A DNA stretch of 64,000 nucleotides from Bolinopsis microptera (lineage: Eukaryota > Ctenophora > Tentaculata > Lobata > Bolinopsidae): contig NC_087072.1 in the NCBI RefSeq assembly GCF_026151205.1, positions 11,756,169 to 11,820,168 on the forward strand. The letters run 5' to 3'. This document shows positions 44,451-64,000 of this stretch, in pieces (position 1 is the first letter of the stretch; each line of letters starts with the position of its first letter). The notes beneath the pieces were generated by a model. It did not search any database, had not been told where the DNA came from, and worked only from the letters and a program-made list of their open reading frames with translations. A program made the position numbers and the translations under genes.

Positions 44451-47400
44451 CTCCAATGACCAGAGCGCACAACAGTTATGTAGGATTTCGTTGGACTTGT
44501 TGATCTTTATCCAGATTCATTCAAATGAGGGTCCCATTAAAATAGAATCCATTCTTAGCCCGGGCTTCTTTCAAATAGGATTCGGACTTCGTACAAGTCG
44601 AACACTATTACCAGATTCCTACTTCGTCAACAGAGAGATACTATAGTTGCCTACTATAAGTAACTGCGATACTATAGTACCCTATTATAAGTGTCAGATA
44701 AGCGCATATCGTGTGAACTAGATTATTGGTCACGTCAATAGTTAGTGTAGTATTAGTGAAGTGTGAGTGAGTATCTCCCATGTGAACCTATACCTAGGTG
44801 ATAACTGCTGATAAGAAGTGTAATGACAACTATATTGTGGGCTAACTGACTGATATTCAGAGCTGCGTGGCACTGTCAGGCAACTACCCAGATATTGACT
44901 AATTCTAGACCTGTGATGATTACAATTAGGTCAGCTATTGGAGATAAGGTGCGGGTCTCAAGTGGAGTGGTGGTGAGTGGTTGTAGGTGTGACCTATCAA
45001 GAGTCATCTTCCTAACGAGCCCTTCTCACGGCTATATCTCCTAATCTCACTCTCTCACGCCCTGTTCTCCACTTTAAAACAATTGTTAAACTTGCAGCCT
45101 GGGAAGCAAGTAGCACCTGTTTTCAGCAGAATTCAATTTACCGGTCTGTTCACCTGTTGCCTGTCCAGGAATGTAGCGGTCTTGAAGTTAGATGATCTGA
45201 TGAGGCGATAGTTGGGGAACTATCCACCGGGTACAGTTTTAAAGTTGTAACTATAGCAACTATCAGAGTTAGAGTGTTCCTCTGCTGTTGACAACACTGT
45301 CTTATTATTGTGCAGCCGCGCAGACATCCTCGCCAGCCCACATTTATTCGCTAATTAAAATTGGATACATGAGTACCTGTCCACGTAACGAGGGGCACGT
45401 TTTTCAGGCTCAGTTCAGTCAGGGTCAACTTTTAACAGGCTCGTTTGTTGAAAAGCTGGTGGTGTAGTGACCGCCAGGCACAGGAGCTGAGCGAGGGGAG
45501 GCGAGTACCAGTTAGCTGATGATAGGCAGAGGGTTTTAAAAACAGGAGCAGTGACACAGTACAAATAGGAGGGGTGAAGTATGAAGTAGTTGCGGGGGAG
45601 GTTGTTACAACTTCCCCCGCGTGTGGTAAGAGCTGTAGGGCGTGCAGTGCTCGAGTACTATGGCTTGACGCCTTCATGCTATACCTCTTAAAATAGCACT
45701 CACAGCTAGATCACTAGAGCTCTTGTTGACGGTATGGAGCGTAATAATATCGTGCCAAGGTTTTAAACCCCGAGTTTATGTCTACCAGCAGTAGGTACAG
45801 CTCCTACTTGCATTTTGCAACATTGCGTAATACCCAAACCTGTCATGTAGCCCTGAGCAGGAACTTAAGTTTATGTCGGGATTCCTGCAAGTTCTTCAAA
45901 TCAGAAGCATCACCATAACATATGCAGTACAGGATATATATACTAGATAATATTCATTTCCCTTTCAGGTGTGGTACTGCCTGCCTAGGGATACAGAGTA
46001 CTGAACAGAGGGTAAATACTTATTAACTGTAAGGTAAGTGATAAGTTGTTGATGTTAAGAAAATTTTCTCTTCTTGCCCTTGAGTTTTGCTGTGCTTGCG
46101 CTCTCTCTTGTTTTTCATTCGCGAGCTTCAAGTGAGGTGATTCAGAAAGCAGTTTACCGTACAAAACAGTTAGGTACAGTTTGAAGATAAGATGTTTAAC
46201 GTTGAGTTAGTAAGGGAGCCAGCGCCAAAAAGGCTGTCCTGATCCTCCAACAAATTACACGGGGGATTACCGACCCTGTCAACTGTTAGATAGAAGGGGA
46301 GTATTGTGTCCACCCCTCTATCAACAATCCACTAAACCGCCAGCGAGGGGAAACCATTAAAAACCACGGGATCTTTACGGCAAAACTCAACCCACGATTG
46401 TCAGCGGGATCGGCGAGGGGGTCTAAATTTAGTTGCTGGTGACAAGTATTAACTATCTCCACATATATACTATATTACACATACGATTAAATATGCAGCG
46501 CACAGAGATACAGAGGGCTGTTTCAGCGGATATCTGATATTATAACCATGTCACCATTATAAAAGTAACATATATTTATATAAAAGTAGCAGCAGACTTA
46601 TACACGATGGAAGAAACAGCGGAACTGTCTATATAATATCCTGTTATAATGCCGATAATATCATGTTAATCCCGGTTTCTGTCTCGGTACCGGGATTCTC
46701 TCTATCTGGTATCACGTGACCGGGCATTAGCACGGCCCTGAAATGTAGAAGTTAAGCGGGGCCTACAGTCACTCCCCGATCACTGATTTCTTTAATCTGA
46801 GCTACCGTTAATTGACCAGCTGTGTAAAGTAAGTATGCATTGAACAGAGTATGCACACATTAAGTAACTTTATCTAATTTGGTTTAGTCAACGCCACGGT
46901 TAGCCTTTTGTTAAGCTATTAGGTTACCCCGGATTTTCGAGGCGTGGCTCCGAACAGAGCAAAATCAGCTCCTGATTTTGACAAGTCAGTTCGAACTGTT
47001 TTCAGATCTCGGTGTTTATCATGGCCAGGTATCATTCTGGTATTTTGCGTGCCCAGCTAGCAGTTTAGTGCGTTGCTCGTCCAAGTGCAGAATTTTAACA
47101 ATTGGCTTCACTTCGTCTAGTTTTGCCGAAAAAAAGCTTATGGTTTAAAGCTGAGTACCGTCTAGATCAGCTAGTTACTTCAAAGAAAAAGATTCCAGGA
47201 TCGTAATATTTTGATGGCAGCTGAGCCAAGGTATTTAGCCTGCAGTTCAAGGAGTTCAGGAGGAAAGTCTTTGGATCGGGAGAAGACGGAACTTATGTGA
47301 ATGACAGGAATAATACAGATAATAATATGTAGTTATCCAGTTATCTCCCCTGTTGGGCTGACAGCTGGTTTTGGTACTTGGTACCCGGTAGAGTTGGCTG

Positions 47401-50400
47401 GTTAACGTGCCAAGTTGTGGGACGTGTGAAGTGCGACAGGCTGCCTGAGAGTCTCTAGCCCGACTAGTTCTCTCTCTGGGACTCTCTCTTCCTCCACCAG
47501 CTCCTCTGACATCAGCCAGATCCCGCCGCGTTTTCAGCGTTTTCAGGCGTGTCTATCACCCAAAAATATGCCGGGGACCTTCTTAAACAGCAAATAGCTT
47601 TTAAAAGTGCCGGTATCCGAGAGGAGATCAGGGAGAGTGCCACGTTACGCTAATCTGAGAGTGTAGGTAACCAATGGCGACAGGGCGCCAGAGTCACGTG
47701 GGCAGGCACACCAATAGCAGGGAGTTTATGGCGTAGAGCATACCCTTGTGAAGCTGGATTGTAACAGTTCAAGTTAGACAGGTAACTGGACAGGAGAGTT
47801 TTAGCGGGGCCCCCACTAGACAGTGGTCAAGCTTGCGTTCCACACGGCAACCCGCACAGCGAACAGACTATATTGTCAACACTTCGCATCTGACACTACT
47901 CGTCTACTGAACCCCAGCTGCCAATCACACCGCCACCAGCAGGTCACGTGCTGCAGCCGGCTAATCACGCAGTCCGGCTTAGGGTCAGCTGACGGAGGAA
48001 CTTTCTCCTCTCCGGTTGAACCTTGTCTACCTTTAAAACAACATGTGACACGTGGGCGACCACGTCACTGTCACGTGCGTTATAACTACACCACGTGCTA
48101 CCAACTCGATATATACTCGAAATGCCCGCGCGAGTTAACGCAAAACCGTCATATTATGCTGGTGTTGGTTTCTTGATTCCCAATTGTCACCCATTACTCT
48201 GTAAACAGTAGTAGCTGCAGCAGTAGTAACACAAGTGACACGTTCACACTCCTACTGCACTCGCCGTCTTTTCAACGGTTTTAAAATTTTCTTTTACCGC
48301 TGAATACATTCTGCCCAACACCCGAACCTCTTTTCCCCTTCTTTTCACCAGTTCTACTGGCAGAAGCGTGCCTTTCATTCTTAACTCGACTCGCCTTAAA
48401 CGTCATGAAGGTCGTCCAACACTTGGTCAAGTGTTGGAAATTTAGGGCAACAATTAATTAGCGTTCATGTCGAAAATTGCAGGACCTCGTTTACTGCCAT
48501 TTCCACTCCCTTATCTCGACAGGAATCAGTTTAACATTTAACCCAAATGGGATTCATTGTCAATTTATTAATTATGGCTGTGTAATACAATTTGGCGTGA
48601 ATATACACCAACTACTAGTATTGTCCAGTGCCCGGGTTCAGTGACTTTGCTTACATCTGGTTTAGTTTGCGAAACTAGTTCCTTACATCTGTTCTCGTTA
48701 TCGTTTGTTTGTGATTCCCAACTTTGGATGGGTCTACTGACAGTAGGGTTGTGATAAGGTTGATGTCTGGCACTTCATTTCTCCTTGATTAGGGACAGGC
48801 TTACAGATATCACCGTCTGAAAAGTAGGAACTTGTCGCTAAACCCTCGTAGCGGTGTTTCCCATGTTGGTGAATACTGGGACTTAGGGCTCTGTAAGGTA
48901 CCTAGCAGAGCCTATACCTGTAATGACAATAACAATAGTGCCCGAGATTGTCAGTATTACGTTCAATTAACACTATAAAAGTATAAACACTGATAAACAC
49001 GGTGTGAATTGCTAAGGGTCGCACAAGGCCATCTTATTGGATTACCACGATCACGTGTTCATTAAAAATTGTTGTCATTGGATACCACAACCACCACGTG
49101 GTGATCTCGAGATCGTCTGGACTTTTTAATTTTTCTGAGAGAAAAATTCCAAAATTTCATGTATGTACTAGAGTTGTACCCGAGTACAGTGTTTGTGTGT
49201 TTAATGCTTAGTATTCGTGCTGAGGAAGAATGTTAATTATCATCGTTACTCTCCAAGAAACATAGTCTAGTCTCCACGCTCTCAGTATTCTAGCTCTTTT
49301 GGCGTACCGGTATCTCTCTAACCTACCGGTACTCTAGCTCTCATTACGTACGGTTCCACACGGTACTGATATTTTTTCCCCGATTTAGTGCCCGTGCTGA
49401 CACCTATGTAATATGTACTGTACAGCGTGTTGTTGAGCTTGAGTTGGTGAGCTCTAGTTGAGGTTGTAGCGTTCCCATGGCCGGCTAATCAGGTGAAGAC
49501 GTGACCGATCTTGTGTTTCACTCTCCAACAGAGTCGTGTCAACTTCCTCTCAATCTCACTCAACACTCTACATTTGATGATCACCACGTTTCCTGGTGTT
49601 GACAAGTTTTCCCAAACTGATTAGACCCGATCTCTGGTTCCCATGGTTTCAGGAAGGCGTCAAGTGGCCATCATAATTCAAGAGTGTTGGCACCCGAGTA
49701 GCAATTCATTTCCGAGAGTTTGTCGTTTCTTTTGTTTTGCTTCGTTCTTGTTTCTGGGAACTGTTTCTCTCAACCCCCTATGTAACATATGTATAGTTAT
49801 ACTAACTAAGTGCCATTATATCCATTTGCCATTCAGACTTTGAAAATCTTTCCCACGTTTGAGGGTCGCTCTGGCAAGCATAGGCGTCCGATGCAATATC
49901 AATACTGAACTCTCCTATAACAAGCAGACTGGGCACTTTTCTGGGTTTTGTCCAGTCGTCCTGATCCACGTGCAGTACACTTCCAAGTTCTCTCAAAATT
50001 TTCCCAAACGTTCAATTTAATCAGCGATGGGGTGGCGTTTTAGTCGAATCTAACAGCAATGATAGCAAGAGCAAATCTAACAGTAGTAGTGACGGCTCAG
50101 CCAATACGCCCAGCCTCCTGATTGATTGCTTAATCAAGGCTCGTATTTAATTAGGAGGGTATGGGAGAAAACTGATACATGGTTTTATAGGTGCTATATC
50201 AAGCAGTGACAGCAGTCCCTCGCACAGTTCATCTTTTTTGTCTTCTCGCATGTTCTCAGAAAGTCCTTCAATGCTCTTGACCTGATTAGCTGTCTACAGC
50301 TCGCGTAGTTTCTTTGAAGAAAAGTTATGATTTGAGATTTCTCAGAGATTGCCCAATTAAATCTGGTATCCCGTCAAATCACCAAGTTTATCAATAACAA

Positions 50401-52232
50401 CCATTCCGAAAGTAGAAGGAGCGGAAACATATTTGCAAGTGCAGTAAATGTGTTTCCAACCCGAATACCCAGCCTATATTAGCAGAATGTAAGGCTGGGA
50501 AGCGCTAAAAGGGAAGTAAGCCCGCACTTCTAGGGAAGCCAAATTTCGTCATTAAAGGTGAAGCCGAGGTCCACAGCTGAGTTTCACCATCGTAAACCAG
50601 ATAATTTTAGTTCCGATGGGCTGGCCAATGAGCGCGTGAAACAGCCTGCACTACGGATGTGCCTAAACGCGTGGCTCTGATTGGGAGTCAGCTGAGCGTG
50701 TGTGAGGGCGAGTGCTGCGCAGGATATGCTTCAGTTGCATGGTTTTCTCCCTTTGCGAAGCCCCTAAAACTGCCGAGAAGACTACCAAGTCCCTTCTTCG
50801 TTCATTTGCGTTGCTATGGTTACAGCTAAAATCGTCCCAGGAAAGAGTCCGGTGTTTTTATTTTCAAACTCGTTAGTACAGTTTCGTTGCAATTTTATAA
50901 GGGTTCCGGAGCAGACCTTTCTAAGCCATAGTAGTCCAGATATCATTACTTTTGGATGCATAATTATATGGTTCCGAAGTGAACCCAGAACACTTTGAGA
51001 AGCCTTTCGTGTATCACCTGCTAAGTGAGCCTGAGTGTGTTCGCATATGATGAGGTTTCAAGGGTTAAAACATACTTTCCAGCACAGACCTGCCATTACA
51101 TAGGATGGCTTCGGTTTCACATTCGGGGTGAATCTATAGCTGTGTGAGTACAGCAGATTCCAAACAAGCTAGAATTAGAAAAGTAGAGTTCTACTGGTGA
51201 TATAATCATGTAATCATAATGGTAAACAGCTGATATGTATCCGGGTAACTTGCCAAGTTCTGCACTCCGCAGGTGTAATACTGTAATATGAGGGATACTT
51301 TGATAAGCCTGCCTCCCGATTAAACATATCGTCTAAACGTGATCTGAGTGATATTTTAATAAGAGTGAATGGCAGTTGCAGACAAGTGGAATTGGCAGCC
51401 GGATATTAGATTAAGATTGCTAGGCTAAAGTCTTACCCCCAGTCCCTGGCGACCCCTAGTACCTGACACTTGTAACACGAACCCAAGTATTAGCCCCTTT
51501 TCAAGTTCTTTTTAATCTCAGGTTTAACAAGGTTTGCACCTTTACTTTACTAAGTAGACAGTCCTAGAAGTAGCGTGTAAGTTGCGTAAGAGTGAGCGAG
51601 GTGTGAGGTAGTAAATCTTAGATCGTACACTAATTTAAGTGTTAGCTCTTGTCTGAGGTTTATCTATATCCCGCTCTGTTATACTGTCAAAGTGCTAATG
51701 CTTTAAAGCCCAGGTTTTATCAACGGCTCGTCGGTAAAATTACAATTTGAGAAGCTTCTGTTGGTCTCCATTAGTGCCTTTATTACAACCTCTCTCCCGT
51801 CTTGTGCGCATAATTTGAGTGGATTTTGCTTCAACAACCATCAGGTAACTTCGCTTTAATGGCGATTTGATCAAATAGGAAGCCTACAAAAGACAAACAT
51901 TAATCTCGAAGTGATAGATCTCACATCATTGGCAAAAACGCTATGTTTGTAAACTCCACCATACGGGTGAAGCCTTTTAAGATTCTAAGTTAGTCTCGCT
52001 TCAATAGTGCTAGAAGAATTGAGTACGAAAAAGTACGGTTAGCGACAAAATCGGCGCGTGGCTCGGCTCAACTTACAGGATCTAACCTCGGGGATCTGAC
52101 ATAGTGTCTGACCCAATAAAAGTGCTCTAAATCTGCCGAACAAATTCCTCTTTGGCGTTGCTAAGTGAGTTCCTCGTTGCTAAGTTGGTTCCCCATAACT
52201 ATTCATGCTAACGCAGTACACCCTCCCCAGCA
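44451..52232. other. Large non-coding stretch between CATSPERB and glass
   Basis: These 7.8 kb contain only short frames without domains. It should hold the glass promoter and any 5' non-coding exons; the first coding exon is preceded by a possible acceptor (CTCCCCAG). A short segment at about 45970-46011 is flanked by CTTTCAG and GTAAAT and could be a non-coding exon. Base composition is more balanced than in the AT-rich left half, and CACGTG boxes are frequent. I recognise no mobile element. Confidence 0.4.
47695..48097. promoter_or_regulatory. Cluster of CACGTG boxes upstream of glass
   Basis: CACGTG occurs at 47695, 47945, 48049, 48072 and 48092, five in about 400 bases. Further copies lie at 46713, about 49050, 49096 and 49969. 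Such palindromes bind bHLH or bHLH-Zip factors. The link to glass regulation is inferred from position only. Confidence 0.35.
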
Positions 52233-62076
<9,844 letters not shown>

Positions 62077-62470
62077 GCAACTTATTCCTGGTACTCCAGA
62101 CAACGCACCGATATTCATGTGACAAAGAGAGCACTTGTTAGATGATCACCCCCACCAAGGAAAGGTCCATTTTTATCTAGGCTTACCAAATGTTGTGGAG
62201 GTCCTTGATTGTAGCCAGATAGGAGCCGATAACGAAATCGCCATGGACAACAATTAACTGATAACGTTAAGTTAACTGATAACGAGGACTAAAACAAACT
62301 GTGACTTATTATTGTAATAACTTTGTAGTATAACGTATTTGTTTTTATTTTATGGTTAATTATGACTAGAATAGTTAATAATTATAAAAGTGTATTCTTG
62401 TTTTGTTAACTTAGATAATAACTTTTAAATATTGACAGTTTAATGTGTGTATAACTTTGTACCCTTATCA
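62077..62470. other. Glass 3' flank
   Basis: AT-rich sequence after the stop codon, likely holding the 3' UTR. No canonical AATAAA signal is evident. Confidence 0.35.
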
Positions 62471-63090
62471 AGTAGCAGAGTAGTTCAGTGCATTCTAAAT
62501 ACCTCCCTCTGCAAGCAATCCCTCCCTCCGCAAGCAACCCTCCCTTATCAAGTAGCAGAGTAGCTCAGTGTCAGTGCATTCTAAATACCTCCCTCTGCAA
62601 GCAATCCCTCCCTTATCAAGTAGCAGAGTAGTTCAGTGTCAGTGCATTCTATCTCCCTCCCTCTGCAAGCAATCCCTCCCTCCGCAAGCAACCCTTCATT
62701 ATCAAGTAGCAGAGTGGCTCAGTACATTCTAACTCCCTCCCTCTGCAAGCAATCCCTCCCTCTGCAAGCAATCCCTCCCTTATCAAGTAGCAGAGTAGCT
62801 CAGTGCATTCTATCTCCGTCCCTCTGCAAGCAATCCCTCCCTCCGCAAGCAACCCTTCATTATCAAGTAGCAGAGTAGTTCAGTGTCAGTGCATTCTATC
62901 TCCCTCCCTCTGCAAGCAATCCCTCCCTCCGCAAGCAACCCTTCATTATCAAGTCGCAGAGTGGCTCAGTACATTCTAACTCCCTCCCTCTGCAAGCAAT
63001 CCCTCCCTCCGCAAGCAATCCCTCCCTTATCAAGTAGCAGAGTAGCTCAGTGCATTCTAACTCCCTCCCTCCGCAAGCAACCTCCCTCCG
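62471..63090. repeat. About 60-80-bp minisatellite, eight copies
   Basis: Units start TATCAAGTAGCAGAGTAGCT, continue CAGTGCATTCTAACTCCCTC and end in one or two CCTCCGCAAGCAA subrepeats. Unit length varies with subrepeat number and an optional TGTCAG. Frames open on both strands are by-products. Confidence 0.88.
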
Positions 63091-63480
63091 CAAGACTGCC
63101 CAGTTTAGCAGGCTTGTCACATGTCAGTTAGCTGGCACGCTGGGGTGGGCGCCTCACGACTGGCCGCGTGTCTCTCCCTTCTTAGTGGGCTGAGTCTTGC
63201 AAACCTAATTGAAAGGTTAAATCCTATAATTGATAAACGGCGGTGTTGATCCTTCAAAATACGGGCTGCTGTTGTATGGGGGAGATACTGTAGGAGATAT
63301 AATATAGTACTAATAATAGTATACTAATAATAGTAGAGTAAAGATGACACGTCAACCCCCTGCAGGTGAGGAAGTGAGAAAGATAATCTGAGGGTAAAAC
63401 TTTGGATTTCCGGGGATTGTGTGAAAGAGGAAATTTAAAAAGTACTTCTGAATTTCGAAAAATTTTGAAATGAAATGTTA
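63091..63480. other. Unassigned spacer
   Basis: Nothing recognised between the minisatellite and the microsatellite. Confidence 0.35.
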
Positions 63481-63745
63481 GTTGTATGATAGGTGAATTG
63501 TATAGTATATATGTGAATTGTATAGTATATATAGTGTATTGTACAGTATATATAGTGTATAGTGTGTATACACATGTATAGTATATAGTGTGTATGGTGT
63601 GTATAGTATACACATGTATAGTGTGTAGTATACTGTGTGTATGGTATACACATGTATAGTGTATAGTATACACATGTATAGTGTATAGTGTGTATACACT
63701 GCACATGTATAGTGTGCACTAGTAGTATATTGTATATTGTATAGT
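63481..63745. repeat. GTATAGTGTGTATA microsatellite-like tract
   Basis: Irregular units of GTATAGT, GTGTGTAT and ATACACATGTATAGT fill about 260 bases. A Tyr/Ile/His-rich minus-strand frame across it is an artefact. Confidence 0.9.
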
Positions 63746-63823
63746 GTATTTGACCAAAACCCATAATCATGGGTAGAGTGTACCGCTGCCAGTGTCTCTC
63801 TTTTCCAAACAAAAGGAAATGAT

Positions 63824-64000
63824 ATAAATTTGAGGAACAGTCCGCTAATGCAAATTGATACCGAGAATGAAATCGGTCGCTCGCTTTTTCAAATCAATAA
63901 GCTTTATTACAATTCGTGAGCCGTGATCGAATGGAAAAAGCGAGCGACCGATTTCATTCTCGGTATCAATTTGCATTAGCGGACTGTCCCTCAAATTTAT
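63824..64000. repeat. Large inverted repeat at the window edge
   Basis: Arms 63824-63890 and 63934-64000 are reverse complements over 67 bases with one mismatch, separated by 43 bases. The left arm starts ATAAATTTGAGG and ends GCTCGCTTTTTC. The right arm reaches the last base given, so the repeat may continue. It may be a foldback element, two facing copies of a short repeat, or a foldback assembly artefact. Confidence 0.9.

Noticed and set aside
47823-48176. Plus-strand frame of 117 codons
   Set aside because: No domain, no splice context and no resemblance to a known family; treated as chance.
62471-63090. tRNA-like AGTAGCTCAGTG inside the minisatellite
   Set aside because: Only a D-arm-like dozen bases is present. 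No anticodon or T arm follows.
63254-63812. Tyr/Ile/His-rich minus-strand proteins
   Set aside because: They read a TA/TG-rich microsatellite.

Overview
The window looks like nuclear DNA of an invertebrate animal. Its genes are intron-rich with GT-AG splice sites, it is A+T-rich, and it carries non-LTR and Penelope-like retroelements, MITE-like elements and many minisatellites. It has a CATSPERB gene, and CatSper is known to be lost from arthropods, nematodes and most molluscs. That points to a lineage that kept CatSper, such as cnidarians or invertebrate deuterostomes. I cannot resolve the phylum.

Layout. 1-4760: degenerate C/T-rich tandem repeats that decay into about 2.2 kb of homopolymer runs, probably a consensus or assembly problem. 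4930-12475: a tRNA-headed SINE, a MITE-like element, and a Penelope-like element split by a 4-kb 5'-truncated CR1/L2-like retrotransposon. 15.6-16.0 kb: short mosaic repeats. 16618-25554: three minus-strand genes, NDUFA12 (complex I), a CCDC42/CFAP73-type axonemal gene, and PEX1 (peroxisomal AAA ATPase). 25.6-30.5 kb: a second MITE-like element and a cluster of short interspersed repeats. 31898-44011: minus-strand CATSPERB, an auxiliary subunit of the sperm calcium channel, with about 16 exons. 44.5-52.2 kb: no recognised gene, but a cluster of CACGTG boxes. 52233-62076: plus-strand ortholog of the zinc-finger factor Glass, eight exons, 371 aa. 62.4-64.0 kb: minisatellites, a TA/TG-rich microsatellite and a large inverted repeat at the window edge.

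The most unusual signal is that several tandem arrays are built from exon-intron junctions. In the CCDC42-type gene, one exon end plus its GTAGGT donor recurs 18 times at an exact 32-bp spacing. In CATSPERB, an exon end plus its GTATGT donor recurs 13 times, also at 32 bp. A 44-bp array upstream of the CCDC42-type start carries GTGAGT in every unit. A ragged array in glass copies a 3' splice site and the start of the exon. Other introns begin with G- or C-runs or AT-rich arrays within a few bases of the donor. This looks like recurrent birth of minisatellites at splice junctions.

The genes do not form one pathway. Two of them (the CCDC42 type and CATSPERB) belong to sperm and flagella and lie on the same strand, with PEX1 between them. 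Intron boundaries were placed by eye from reading frame, splice motifs and resemblance to known families. Some CATSPERB junctions are unresolved.
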